Counted from the first letter of the stretch, positions 53,603 to 62,906 are shown. The stretch: 64,000 nt of DNA from Pseudomonadota bacterium (GCA_023417315.1 JAEZFW010000049.1:62001-126000); one strand, 5' to 3'. The notes: generated from the sequence alone by a model not told the origin. Numbers and translations: made by a program.

Positions 53603-54748
53603 AGAGACGACCTGCTCAGTGAATGAGCGGTTCGTGCGCTCGAGCGTGTACCGCTCCAGACAAATCGCGCGGGCCTGCTCACCGAGCTGTGCACACTTTT
53701 TCCGATCTTCGTATAGCGAACGCAGCGCGTGCGCCGCAGCTTGTAGGTCGCCTTTCGGATAAACGAGCCCCGACACTTCGTGCTCGACGTTCGTGCAGAC
53801 CGACGCGTCATCCGGCACGACGACAGGAAGTCCAGCGCACATGAACTCGAGCAGGGCGAGCGACATCGCTTCGCCTCGCGATGGATGAAATGCCAAGTCG
53901 GCTGAAGCAAGGATCTCGCGCACGTCGCTTCGGCGTCCGAGGAAGCGGAATCGATCCGCGACATTCTCTTCCGTGGTCAGCTTCTTGAATGCTTCCAGAT
54001 CCGGACCATCGCCGCAATGAACGGCGTAAATACTCGCTGTTGGATCCTGCTTGAGCACCGAGGCTAGCGCTCGAACTGCAAAATCGATCCCCTTGTAGTA
54101 CGTGGCCCGGGACACGAGCACGATCAGAAACGCGTCGTTCGGGACCTGCAGCCGCGTGCGAACCCCCGCCCGAGCGGAGGTCACAGGGTCGAACGGTACG
54201 ATCCCATTCTCGACCACCACGCCGAGCTTGGATGGCACGCAAGCGTTCTCTACGTGGCGTCTGCCTACATATTTTGAGACGGCAACGTACTGATCGCACG
54301 AGAACACTCGTAGCGAGAACAGAAAACGCTTGATGGCTCCACGCACACCCCGAATTGGGGGGCGCACGCCGGGGGTGTGATCGTGCATCACGATGCGTGT
54401 CACGCCGTAGAGGCGCCACAGTAGATAGCCCCAGTGCAGGTAGGGCCAATCGGTGAGATACACAGATTCGACCTTGTGATCGCGCAGGAAGCGAGCGGTC
54501 CGCAGCACGTCCTTCCAGCTTGAGCGCCCGAAGCGGAACTCTCGAATTTCAATTGGTGCATCTTGGATGATGCGCGGAATGGTGTTGATGATGGGGTAGG
54601 CGAGTACGCATTTGCGTCCTCGTGCAGCAGCTTCGAGCGCGATGACGGCCCAGAAATTCTCCATGAGCCACCATGCGTAGCCGACATCGGATTCATAGTT
54701 GGCGACCAGAGCGATTGCTCCGGAGTGTTCTCTCATCGTAGCGGTCAT
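53594..54748 (-). CDS. Glycosyltransferase, family 4
   Basis: A 384-residue GT-B enzyme. The N-terminal domain begins IALVANYESDVGYAWWLMEN; the C-terminal GT1/GT4 domain has IVLVSRATYYKGIDFAVRAL, FLGRRSDVREILASADLAF and HPSRGEAMSLALLEFMCAGL, with the E-x7-E pair (EAMSLALLE). The start ATG 54748 overlaps the upstream aminotransferase stop region by 4 bp, so they are coupled. The donor sugar is unknown. Confidence 0.9.
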   Translation of the reverse strand: MTATMREHSGAIALVANYESDVGYAWWLMENFWAVIALEAAARGRKCVLAYPIINTIPRIIQDAPIEIREFRFGRSSWKDVLRTARFLRDHKVESVYLTDWPYLHWGYLLWRLYGVTRIVMHDHTPGVRPPIRGVRGAIKRFLFSLRVFSCDQYVAVSKYVGRRHVENACVPSKLGVVVENGIVPFDPVTSARAGVRTRLQVPNDAFLIVLVSRATYYKGIDFAVRALASVLKQDPTASIYAVHCGDGPDLEAFKKLTTEENVADRFRFLGRRSDVREILASADLAFHPSRGEAMSLALLEFMCAGLPVVVPDDASVCTNVEHEVSGLVYPKGDLQAAAHALRSLYEDRKKCAQLGEQARAICLERYTLERTNRSFTEQVVSSL

Positions 54749-55980
54749 CGGGCGACGGACCTTGGCTGCTCATGCAGCGCGGATGGTACGGTCTCAAGCG
54801 TTTTAGAGATGCGTTTTTCGTAGCCGGAACCGCAGTATGGATGCACGGGCAACGTCACGATGTGGTCGGATACCCAGCGCGCTCCTGGAAGCGGGTCTGT
54901 AATCAAGCGGTCCTGCAACTCTTGAACGCCGTCCAGCGCTTTCGGGTACGAAATCGTGGCACCGATGCCCGCGGTTTCGAGCCGACGTATCACTTCGTCG
55001 CGTGCGCGAGGGTCGCGCATCATGACCGGAAGTCTGGTGTAGCTGGGGTGTGCCTGCGGGAGCAGTTCGATAGTATCGAAGATCGCAGACCGCTCGAGCT
55101 CCGCTCGCAAGGCATCCGCATTCCGAGCTCGCGCCGCGCTCAAGCGCGGCAAGTCGCGAAAGAGCCGAAGAGCGAACCCCGCGAGGAGCGGGTGGTACCG
55201 ATGTAATGGGTAGTCTTCTTCGTAGATCGTCTTTCCGAGTCCGAGGAAAGGAAGCTTACGCACGAGCGAGTACATACGCGGCTGCAGCAGCATCGCGTAT
55301 GCGGCGAGCTTGGCGACCGTAACGACAGCTTTACCCACCGATGTACGGGGAAGTGCGGCGTAGCGCTTCTCTAATGCTGCGACCAGTGAAGGTTCGCTCA
55401 TTACCAGCGCTCCACCCTCCATACTCGTGATGTTCTTCCCCTTGTCGAAGCTGTATAGACCGATATCGCCGAAACCGCCGACTGGGCGTCCCGCGTAGCG
55501 CGCTCCGAGCGCCTGCGCTGCATCGTCGAGCATGGCTATACCATGTGCCCGCGCGAAACCTTCGATCTGCGTCAGCGCATTCGGCAGACCGTACAAGTTG
55601 GCGCTCACGATCGCGAGCACCTTGGAGAAGTCGCAGTTGCGAAGGCTATCGAGCTGTAACGTGAGGGTACGCGGGTCCACGTCGCACAGCCGCGGCTTGA
55701 GCCCGGCGCGCAAAACGGATGCTGCGACGGAGTAGCAGGTATATCCTGCGACGATGACTTCGGTTCGTGCGGGGTCGTTCTTCACATCGCGCAGTGCCTG
55801 CAACGCCACGACCATTGCGGCTCGGCCGGTAGAGAACAACCGGCAATGGGTGTGGCCGCTGTGCTCCGCGAGCGCGCGCGAGAGCGCATCCGCAGCGCGG
55901 CTCGAACCCAATCCCTGAATCAGTCCCGCCGCAAGCGTGAGCGGTCCGACCGGTGTACCCGCAGGTGCGATATGGGTCAT
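54745..55980 (-). CDS. DegT/DnrJ/EryC1/StrS-family sugar aminotransferase
   Basis: A 411-residue PLP enzyme of the sugar aminotransferase fold. The lysine that binds PLP is in SFDKGKNITSMEGGALV, and the cofactor Asp/Gln pocket is in AMLDDAAQALGA. Such enzymes convert keto-sugars to amino sugars on a nucleotide carrier. No dehydratase partner is visible in the window. The C-terminal 30 residues are unusual (LPVHPYCGSGYEKRIS). It is first of a two-gene coupled unit with the glycosyltransferase downstream. Confidence 0.87.
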   Translation of the reverse strand: MTHIAPAGTPVGPLTLAAGLIQGLGSSRAADALSRALAEHSGHTHCRLFSTGRAAMVVALQALRDVKNDPARTEVIVAGYTCYSVAASVLRAGLKPRLCDVDPRTLTLQLDSLRNCDFSKVLAIVSANLYGLPNALTQIEGFARAHGIAMLDDAAQALGARYAGRPVGGFGDIGLYSFDKGKNITSMEGGALVMSEPSLVAALEKRYAALPRTSVGKAVVTVAKLAAYAMLLQPRMYSLVRKLPFLGLGKTIYEEDYPLHRYHPLLAGFALRLFRDLPRLSAARARNADALRAELERSAIFDTIELLPQAHPSYTRLPVMMRDPRARDEVIRRLETAGIGATISYPKALDGVQELQDRLITDPLPGARWVSDHIVTLPVHPYCGSGYEKRISKTLETVPSALHEQPRSVAR

Positions 55981-55989
55981 GGCGCGGCG

Positions 55990-57069
55990 TCAAGGAATCA
56001 AGCGCGCAATGCGCGGGCCGAGCAGGCGCGTCACGAAGAGCGGCAGGCGGCGCCAAGTCGCAATTGCGGCTTGATATTTCGGATTGTTGACGTTGAGCTC
56101 TGGCATCGCTCCGCCATCTGGCCGATCGAAGTACCAGTAGAGCTGCTGCGTGTTGGCGTTCCATTTCTTCTTGAAATCTTCTGCGCCGGAATCCGCAGTC
56201 GAGCGACCGAGATGATAGCGCGAGTAGCCGCGCTCGCAGGCGTCTTTGATCATGTCCCAATACAGCGCGTAGTTCGCCTGTAGACCTCGGGCTGCATCCG
56301 TACCGCCTGCCCACATGCCTTCCACGACGCCGTTGTAGTACCCATTGAATGCCACAGCGACCGGCTCATCGCCCCGAGCGCAGACGAAGATGCGAGTGCG
56401 CTCGGGAAACGTAGACAATATCGTCTCGAAGTAGGTGCGCGCGTAGAAGGGCGTGCCTAACCTGCGCCAAGACTCCTCCATCACGCCATAGAACACATCC
56501 AGCAAATCGCTTCCGCCGGAACGAACCTCCAGACCGTTCTTGTAGCTGCGACGGATATTCGTGCGGTGCTTCGATGTGAAGGCATTGAAGAGCGTGTCGG
56601 GATTCTTATCCAATTCAATGGTCATGCTGACCTTGCGAGTGGATAGATGCATATCCGATTCGAAGGCGCTCGTACAACGGAGCTCTAAATACTTCACATG
56701 GCGCTCGCGTGCGAGTGCACGTGCTGCGCGCATCAATGCGTCGCAGGCGACAGGTTCGCCACACGGGCCGCCGTAATTCACGAAGGGTACGGAGCACAGG
56801 ATGCGACCGAACCAAGGACCGCTCACGAGCGTCAGCGGCAGCACGGCCGCAATGGATTCTTGGCGCCGGGCGACTAAATAAAACGATTCATGGCCGAGGG
56901 CAGCACGATTCACGCGCGTCCAATCGAACAAGTGGTAGAAGGTCGCTCCAGGTTGATGTGCCAAAAAAGTGTCCCAACTCTCGCCCGAGTTGGGGGAACA
57001 CACTGCGATCTCGTAATCGCTCATCGCGCGTGCATCATGAGGGCGAGCGGAGGCGGCATTGGCGCCCAT
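55990..57069 (-). CDS. FemAB-family XrtA/PEP-CTERM system-associated protein
   Basis: A 359-residue GNAT-duplicated protein that fits the XrtA-linked FemAB group: ATFYHLFDWTRVNRAALGHE, GPWFGRILCSVPFVNYGGPC, TSKHRTNIRRSYKNGLEVR and HLGRSTADSGAEDFKKKWN. The family is normally next to the XrtA deacetylase; here it sits about 20 kb away on the opposite strand. It may add an amino acid or acyl group to the glycan or to a carrier. Start ATG 57069 shares a base with the upstream stop (TAATG). An internal ATG at 57024 is possible. Confidence 0.87.
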   Translation of the reverse strand: MGANAASARPHDARAMSDYEIAVCSPNSGESWDTFLAHQPGATFYHLFDWTRVNRAALGHESFYLVARRQESIAAVLPLTLVSGPWFGRILCSVPFVNYGGPCGEPVACDALMRAARALARERHVKYLELRCTSAFESDMHLSTRKVSMTIELDKNPDTLFNAFTSKHRTNIRRSYKNGLEVRSGGSDLLDVFYGVMEESWRRLGTPFYARTYFETILSTFPERTRIFVCARGDEPVAVAFNGYYNGVVEGMWAGGTDAARGLQANYALYWDMIKDACERGYSRYHLGRSTADSGAEDFKKKWNANTQQLYWYFDRPDGGAMPELNVNNPKYQAAIATWRRLPLFVTRLLGPRIARLIP

Positions 57070-57824
57070 TAGTTCTTTTCCGAGGCTTGAAGGAAGTCGA
57101 GGAATGCCAGGGCCGCGATTCTACGTCCCTGTTCGTTGAGGTGGCCACCGTCGTTAGTGTAAGTGGGCACCAGGCCCGGTACTTCGATTGCGCCCATCTT
57201 CTGAGTGCAGCGGCGCCCGTCCGGATAAGTGCACTCTAAGCCGGCGAGATCGAAGACCTTAGGGCCGTACTTTTCGCGCAAGCGCTGATTGAACCACTCT
57301 CGGGCTGCGTTGCGCTCGAGCTCCGGATGTCTGTGTCCCAACATGCGACGCGTAAGCGCGTATGGGCCGCTGGGTAAGCGGCGGATCGGCACCGAACAAT
57401 GGAGCAGATTGAGCTGCGGGTAAGCGGCTGCGAGCGTGCTCATCGCATCGACGTATCGACCGAACACGCTGCGCGCTTGTTCGCTGGACGTGATATCGAC
57501 GTAGCAGAACTTCATGAGTGCAGTATCGATGGATTGGCTGAGCCCGCCTTGGAGCCATGCCACAAACGCCGAAATTTTCGATGCAGCATCGCCGTTCGCA
57601 CCCAGGCGAGCATGAAGGACGGCGGGCTGAGTACAACTGACCGCCCCTGTCTGTGCCAGCTCTTCGATTGGAAACGAGCCGTTGCGAGCCGTTCGAAGCG
57701 CCTGCAGCTCTTGCAAGAGGTCTGCGCCGACGGACTGATGTCCGAAGAAGACGCGCGAACGAATCAGGTGCTCACTGTGCTGCATGCGCCGAGGCTGCCC
57801 TACGGTCCAAGAAGGGAACCGCAT
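57069..57824 (-). CDS. SGNH/GDSL-like hydrolase
   Basis: A 251-residue protein from ATG 57824. Block I is RVFFGHQSVGADLL, where Ser follows a His-Gln instead of the GDS order, and the last block NDGGHLNEQGRRIAA carries the catalytic Asp-x2-His pair. This resembles the SGNH-like proteins found in exopolysaccharide loci that deacetylate or esterify glycans. No signal peptide is evident. The alternative start ATG 57785 would remove 13 residues; the frame is open upstream to 57902. It is cotranscribed with the FemAB gene. Confidence 0.65.
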   Translation of the reverse strand: MRFPSWTVGQPRRMQHSEHLIRSRVFFGHQSVGADLLQELQALRTARNGSFPIEELAQTGAVSCTQPAVLHARLGANGDAASKISAFVAWLQGGLSQSIDTALMKFCYVDITSSEQARSVFGRYVDAMSTLAAAYPQLNLLHCSVPIRRLPSGPYALTRRMLGHRHPELERNAAREWFNQRLREKYGPKVFDLAGLECTYPDGRRCTQKMGAIEVPGLVPTYTNDGGHLNEQGRRIAALAFLDFLQASEKN

Positions 57825-57934
57825 GATAGTCGCTACTTTGAGCGCATGGTGTGACGTGCGTGCCCGGGCAGCACCAACGCAGCCGCGAAGTTCCTGCGCC
57901 ACCGAAAGGGCGGCTTAGTGCCCGAGCTTTGGGC

Positions 57935-57961
57935 AAAAAAAGCCCGCGCTAGCGCGCGGGC
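57935..57961 (-). terminator. Rho-independent terminator of the secreted-protein gene
   Basis: Perfect 8-bp arms GCCCGCGC and GCGCGGGC (57942-57949 and 57954-57961) around a TAGC loop. On the minus strand the stem is followed by seven T residues (57935-57941 read as A on plus). It lies 31 bp downstream of the stop at 57993. Confidence 0.9.
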
Positions 57962-57992
57962 CTTTCGCTGGAGCCAGAGCTCTCGAGACTGT

Positions 57993-58784
57993 TCAGTGCC
58001 AATTGCGGTCGAACGTCGGCCCGATGCGCACGTCAGCGTGATCGACGAGACGCGTGCCGCCGCTGGCAACGTTGCCCTGGTGATAGCCGGAGAACGTTAC
58101 CCAATTGCTTGAGGTGAGCGGCGTCACTGCGCCTTGCCATTGACAGGTTGGATTGTTGTAGTCGTTGCTGTTGCGCCAGAGCTTGTATCCGGTCCACGAA
58201 CCGCTATACGAAATCTCGAGCTGATAGTCCTGCCACTCGCCCACTGGCGCTCCGTCGGTCTGGCACTGCAAGCCACCGTCGATCGCAACGCGCATTGCCA
58301 TGCCGCCCGACCAGCCATAGTTCTGCAGGATCGTACGCCCGCGGTTCGTCCCGCCCGGGTTCACGATCAGCAGCTTCTGCAGCTGGTTTTCGGTGTTCTG
58401 TCGCCACGAGAAGCGCACGAACACTCGATTCACAACGGGCAGGCGTTCGAAGTAGAGCTCATCGCCGAACTCCGCCAAGTTGCTGCGAATCGTCTGTCGG
58501 ACGTACGGACGATTGCGAGGTCCACCGCTAGCGAAGTTGGAATAGACCACGTCGTCCGCGTTCGAACCCTGGGATCGATTGCGCCCCGTCCATCCGAAGT
58601 TCGGCGGCCGCGTCGTATCCTCAACAAACCATTCGTCTCCTACCGTGCGAGCGCCGCCACTCGCAGGGGGCGTGTAGGAAGAACCTCCCTCTACACTCAA
58701 ATTCGCAGGAGCATTCGGGGCGACCTGCGCAAAAGCGAATGTAGACAAGGAGCAAAGAAGACCGGCGAGCAGAGCTTTTTTCAT
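57993..58784 (-). CDS. Secreted protein, probable concanavalin-like (lectin/lyase fold)
   Basis: A 263-residue exported protein. From ATG 58784 it has a clear signal peptide (MKKALLAGLLCSLSTFAFA). The mature part is rich in Trp, Tyr, Asn and Gly (for example NRVFVRFSWRQNTENQLQ, NYGWSGGMAMRVAIDGG, WQDYQLEISYSGSWTGYK), the look of a beta-sandwich carbohydrate-binding or polysaccharide lyase fold. No catalytic signature is recognised. Cys pairs (LQCQTDG, NPTCQWQ) could form one disulfide. It ends in its own terminator. The divergent gene at 59181 encodes a protein of similar type. Confidence 0.65.
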   Translation of the reverse strand: MKKALLAGLLCSLSTFAFAQVAPNAPANLSVEGGSSYTPPASGGARTVGDEWFVEDTTRPPNFGWTGRNRSQGSNADDVVYSNFASGGPRNRPYVRQTIRSNLAEFGDELYFERLPVVNRVFVRFSWRQNTENQLQKLLIVNPGGTNRGRTILQNYGWSGGMAMRVAIDGGLQCQTDGAPVGEWQDYQLEISYSGSWTGYKLWRNSNDYNNPTCQWQGAVTPLTSSNWVTFSGYHQGNVASGGTRLVDHADVRIGPTFDRNWH

Positions 58785-59180
58785 GCGGGAGTTTCCAGAA
58801 GAGATTGAGCTGCGCGGAAACGTACATTCAGCGCGGACGATCCTCAACCTGTAGCCAATTGGAGAATGTGAACTGGATCACAGGGGCGACGGACTGAGGT
58901 GCGGTAGTAGCCGTTTTCCGGAGTTGCCGCAAGCACTAATAAGGGCGAAATCTGAGAACTGTGTCTGAGATATTCATCCGCTCGGCGCATCGGCAGTTTA
59001 GCTGCTCTCGGGCGCCTGGAACGGGCTGGAAATCACATCGTCGTAAATGGGCGACGAATGACTCGAGTCCGAAAGCAGTGTACGAATGACACGCCTGGTG
59101 CGGAGCGATTGCTGCTCGGCACCTTGGGCCTAGGCGGATATAGCGATTTCTATCCGCATCGCATCATTTGAGGAGAACAC
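58785..59180. other. Divergent intergenic region between two secreted-protein genes
   Basis: This 396-bp gap separates the minus-strand gene ending at 58784 and the plus-strand gene at 59181. It is expected to hold both promoters, but I see no close sigma-70 or sigma-54 match. GAGGAG at 59170-59175 is the ribosome site of the plus gene. A few AT-rich stretches (TAATAAGG, GAGATATTC) may belong to promoters. No small gene or repeat is evident. Confidence 0.5.
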
Positions 59181-60014
59181 ATGTCTATGCGCTTCTTGGG
59201 CAGGAAGGTCGGATTTGCCTGCTTGCTTTGCTTCGTTGCCGCGGTCGCAATAGGGGCCAACCGACTGCCGTTCCGCAGCAGTTTCGAAACAGGCAGCTTC
59301 AGCGAGTGGAACGGCGGGCTCGAAGCGAGCATGAGCATCGTGGCGCAAGGCGCATCGCACGGTACGTATTCGACTCAATCGATCAACACACGCGGAACAC
59401 CGACCGACAACTACAAGGAATATCTGTTCGGCGATCACGTTCGTGCAGGCGGCAACCGTGAGCCCGTCTCTGTGGAGCGGGGCGTTTGGTTGACGCTCGA
59501 CAGCAAGTTCGACACAGGTTTTCAGTTTGGAACGAGCGCGAATCTGCACAAGATCGCTCTGATCAATCTCGAGGACGAGAATGGCCGTCGTCGCTACCAG
59601 ATCCTGATCAACGTGTGGACGGCGAATCGCCAGTACTACATCGAACATCTAAAGTGGAACGCGGATCGAAGCTTCAACAGGGCGATGCCTGGCATGCTTC
59701 AGAACGTCGGTACGCCTGTCGCAGCGCGACTCGGCCAGTGGGATCGTTTGAAGCTATTCGTCAAGCCGAACAATCCTGGGCAATCGGACGGTGTCGTTCG
59801 ATTCTGGGTCAACGGCGAGCTCAAAGCCGAGTACACGAACATCGCGCTGCGCGAAGACACCACCTACATGCCGAACAAGCTGCTGATGGTCAATTACGCG
59901 ACGGACACGACGACCTCCGGCATTCAGAGATGGGACAACTTCTATCTAGGTGAGGCCGATCCAGACTCCGATACGGTTAGGCCCAATCCACCGGTGTTGA
60001 ACCCAGTGGATTGA
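59181..60014 (+). CDS. Secreted protein, polysaccharide-lyase/lectin-like
   Basis: A 277-residue exported protein with a signal peptide (FACLLCFVAAVAIGA). The mature part shows a jelly-roll pattern: FRSSFETGSFSEWNGGLEAS, VERGVWLTLDSKFDTGF, WDRLKLFVKPNNPGQSDGVV, FWVNGELKAEYTNIALRED, then KLLMVNYATDTTTSGIQRWD. These blocks resemble the family of heparin-lyase-like or laminin-G-like proteins (concanavalin A fold). A strong GAGGAG ribosome site precedes ATG 59181. It might trim, bind or anchor the exported polymer; activity unproven. Confidence 0.7.
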   Translation: MSMRFLGRKVGFACLLCFVAAVAIGANRLPFRSSFETGSFSEWNGGLEASMSIVAQGASHGTYSTQSINTRGTPTDNYKEYLFGDHVRAGGNREPVSVERGVWLTLDSKFDTGFQFGTSANLHKIALINLEDENGRRRYQILINVWTANRQYYIEHLKWNADRSFNRAMPGMLQNVGTPVAARLGQWDRLKLFVKPNNPGQSDGVVRFWVNGELKAEYTNIALREDTTYMPNKLLMVNYATDTTTSGIQRWDNFYLGEADPDSDTVRPNPPVLNPVD

Positions 60015-60037
60015 CCTGTTGCAGACGAGACCGCGAC

Positions 60038-60054
60038 ATAGGTCTTAGACCTAT
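60038..60054. promoter_or_regulatory. Perfect 8+1+8 palindrome, possible operator
   Basis: ATAGGTCTTAGACCTAT is an exact inverted repeat with a single central base, located 98 bp before the start of the alkaline-phosphatase-fold gene and 24 bp after the preceding stop. It has no T tract, so a binding site for a dimeric regulator is more likely than a terminator. I do not recognise the regulator. Confidence 0.5.
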
Positions 60055-60152
60055 CGTTCAGGTCGATTTTGTCGCACATAGGCTGCTAGGATAGTTGGCG
60101 GACTGCCCGTATTCCCTGCTGGGCAATCCCCTGAATGATCCCTGGAAGCCTT

Positions 60153-61547
60153 ATGTCACCTCGACCTCTCATCCTGCTTGAGTTCAACGAACTGAGCCCG
60201 CCGCTGATGAACCGTTTCATCGCGGAGGGGCAGCTGCCTAACTTCGCGAGGCTGCGGGAGGAAGGGAGCACCTACATCACCGATGCCGGCGAGGATCCGC
60301 CGCGCCTGAATCCGTGGATTCAGTGGGTGACACTGCACAGCGGCAAGTCATTCGCCGAGCACGAGGTGTTCCATCTCGGCGATGCCGCGAAGAAGGGCAT
60401 CCCGATGATCTGGGATCACGTGTGCAGCGCCGGCCACACGGCATGGATCTGCGGCAGCATGAACGTGGCTGTGCAACCGGGATTCAAGGGTTGGGTGTTG
60501 CCTGATCCGTGGGACGCGACGACACAGTCCGTGCCCGCGGAGTTCGACAAGTACATGAAGTTGGTGCGTGCGTATGTCTTCGAGCACACGAGCGGGCGTC
60601 GACCCGTCACGATCGAGACCATCCGCGAGTTCGCCACTTTCATGCTTCGTAACGGTTTGCGCGCGAGCACGATCGCCAAGATCTTGAAGCAGCTCGCCTC
60701 CGAACGTTTCGCCGATACGGACTGGCGGCGCGCGTCGATTCTCGATCTGCTGCAGTTCGATCTCTTCCGCAGTGTCTATCGCAAGCACAAGCCGCTGCTC
60801 TCGACATTGTTCTTCAATAGCACGGCGCATTATCAGCACGCGTTCTGGCGCAACTACCAGCCCGAACTTTTCGACATCAAGCCGAGCGAAGCGGAGCAGA
60901 AGTCCAAAGCCAATGCGATTCTGTTCGGCTATCAGGCGATGGATCGGCTGCTGGGGGATGTATTCGAAATGGCCGGAAACGATGCCGTCATCGCATTCGC
61001 CACTGCGCTCAGCCAGCAACCATGCCTCGCGTGGGAAGGATCGGGAGGCAAGACGTTCTATAAGCCCCATGATTTCCGCACGCTGTTGAGCTTCCTCGGT
61101 ATCGATCCAGCTCAGTGCCGGGTCGAGCCCGTCATGTCCGAGCAATTCCACTTGCGGTTCCGAGATGGAGCGTCGGCGGCCAGCGCGAAAGAACTCCTGG
61201 ACTCGGTCACTTTGGACGGAGGCCGTTCAGTGTTCAGCTCGCGTGTGGAGGGCGACAGCGTCTTCACCGGGTGCGCGATCTTCTCGGACTTGCCGGGCGG
61301 CACTTGCATTCGCACTCCAAGCCAAGAAGCGAGCTTCACGGACATCTTCTACCAGATCGAAGCGGTGAAGAGCGGCATGCACCACCGGGACGGCTTGTTG
61401 TGGATCAGAACACCCGAGCGCACGCGCGAAGAAGTGCCGGGCAAACTTCCCTTGACGTCCGTGATGTCGCTGTTACTGCGCAGCATGCAATTGGACGTGC
61501 CCGCGTCAGAAGCGGTTGCACGCACACCCTTGCGGGCGGCAGGCTAG
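60153..61547 (+). CDS. Alkaline-phosphatase-fold protein, polysaccharide-locus associated (paralogue 2)
   Basis: A 464-residue protein from ATG 60153, which has a GGAAG ribosome site; ATG 60135 is a weaker alternative. It shares with the protein at 8690 the start LILLEFNELSPPLMNRFI, the block NPWIQWVTLHSGKSFAEHEV and the middle STAHYQHAFWRN. The fold is that of type I phosphodiesterases, but the first metal Asp is in FNE-like sequence, the nucleophile position is not Ser/Thr, and the SDHG motif reads ATALSQQP. So the paralogues probably share an altered activity. No signal peptide, so cytoplasmic. Confidence 0.6.
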   Translation: MSPRPLILLEFNELSPPLMNRFIAEGQLPNFARLREEGSTYITDAGEDPPRLNPWIQWVTLHSGKSFAEHEVFHLGDAAKKGIPMIWDHVCSAGHTAWICGSMNVAVQPGFKGWVLPDPWDATTQSVPAEFDKYMKLVRAYVFEHTSGRRPVTIETIREFATFMLRNGLRASTIAKILKQLASERFADTDWRRASILDLLQFDLFRSVYRKHKPLLSTLFFNSTAHYQHAFWRNYQPELFDIKPSEAEQKSKANAILFGYQAMDRLLGDVFEMAGNDAVIAFATALSQQPCLAWEGSGGKTFYKPHDFRTLLSFLGIDPAQCRVEPVMSEQFHLRFRDGASAASAKELLDSVTLDGGRSVFSSRVEGDSVFTGCAIFSDLPGGTCIRTPSQEASFTDIFYQIEAVKSGMHHRDGLLWIRTPERTREEVPGKLPLTSVMSLLLRSMQLDVPASEAVARTPLRAAG

Positions 61548-61682
61548 ACCACCTCATAGATCGCGAGCTCTCGGCAAACTGGCTCACCTGAGCCCCACTC
61601 ATAACTGCTGACGGCATCACAGCAGGTCTGTCGTTAGGACAGTACTGTGCGCCGCTTATTGCGAGTAAAAACAAGCGTCACA

Positions 61683-62906
61683 ATGGCCAAGCGCGTCCTC
61701 TATATCGAAGGCAACACCGATGGCACGGTGGGGGGCTCGTACTTCCTCATGCTCGACCTGGTCAACAGACTGGATCGCACGCAGTACGAACCGATCGTCG
61801 GCTTTCACCGCGATAACTATCTCATCGAGCGCTTCCGTGCTGCGGGGATCGAAGTCATCGTTTTTCCACGGGCGAATCCGCTCAACTTCGGCTCGAAATG
61901 GCTGAACGTGCTGCTCGCGCCCGTCAAGAAGGCGATCAATATCTATCGAGGGCTCATCGGGCCCGCACGAGCTCACGCTCGATTCTTGCGCGAGCGCAAG
62001 ATCGATCTGATCAATCTCAACAATTCGATCACTCGCAACCATCCATGGATGCTGGCGGCGATGCTCACGAACACCCCGTGCATCACGCATGAGATGGGAT
62101 TGAACAACAGCTTCTCGCGAACGTCGCGCTTCTTCGGTCGCCGTTTGCAGCGAGTGATCTGCTTATCGCATGCCATCCATAACGCGATGAAGAAGTGCGG
62201 CATCGACTACCCGAACATCGAAGTCATCCATTGCGGTATCGACCTCGGCCGCTATGAGCTCCGCGAGACGCCAGAGATGTTGCGGAAGAAGCATGGCATT
62301 CCGCCCGACTCTCCCGTCATCGGCGTGGTGGGCAACATCAGAGGCTGGAAAGGGCAGGAGACCCTGGTCCGGGCCACCGCGCACTTGAAACGGGACTACC
62401 CGAACATCCGCTGCCTCCTGGTCGGCGATTGCGGAGAGGCAGACCGCACATACGGCGATAAGCTGCATGGGCTCTGCAAAGAATTCGATATCGTCGACAA
62501 CGTCATCTTCACAGGGTTCCAGCGCAACGCGATCGACTACATGGAGTTGATGGACGTCGTGACGCACACCTCCATCCATCCCGAGCCGTTCGGCATCGTG
62601 ACGTTGGAAGCGATGTCACGCTGCAAACCATTGGTTTCCACGACGATTGGCGGACCGGCCGAGGTTGTCATCAACGGAGAGACGGGCTTGCTGGTCGATC
62701 CTGGCAAGCCGGAGCTGCTGGCCAACGCTGTTAAGACCTTCCTCGACGATCGAGCCCGTGCCGCGGAAATGGCGCGGCGTGGCTTCGAGCGTCTGAAGAG
62801 CCACTTCAGCATGCAGCAGAATATCGACAAGACGATGCGCGTGTACGCGGAGGTGCTTGGTGCCAACGCTGCGTCCCGCGAACACGTTCAACCTCAGCGG
62901 GCCTGA
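61683..62906 (+). CDS. Glycosyltransferase, family 4
   Basis: A 407-residue GT-B enzyme with N-terminal RVLYIEGNTDGTVGGSYFLM and C-terminal VIGVVGNIRGWKGQETLVRA, followed by HTSIHPEPFGIVTLEAMSRC, where EPFGIVTLE is the E-x7-E nucleotide-sugar motif. ATG 61683 fits; the frame is open upstream to GTG 61647 with basic sequence. It lies 135 bp after the alkaline-phosphatase-fold gene and only 3 bp before the UDP-xylose synthase gene, so the two are likely cotranscribed. Confidence 0.9.
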   Translation: MAKRVLYIEGNTDGTVGGSYFLMLDLVNRLDRTQYEPIVGFHRDNYLIERFRAAGIEVIVFPRANPLNFGSKWLNVLLAPVKKAINIYRGLIGPARAHARFLRERKIDLINLNNSITRNHPWMLAAMLTNTPCITHEMGLNNSFSRTSRFFGRRLQRVICLSHAIHNAMKKCGIDYPNIEVIHCGIDLGRYELRETPEMLRKKHGIPPDSPVIGVVGNIRGWKGQETLVRATAHLKRDYPNIRCLLVGDCGEADRTYGDKLHGLCKEFDIVDNVIFTGFQRNAIDYMELMDVVTHTSIHPEPFGIVTLEAMSRCKPLVSTTIGGPAEVVINGETGLLVDPGKPELLANAVKTFLDDRARAAEMARRGFERLKSHFSMQQNIDKTMRVYAEVLGANAASREHVQPQRA

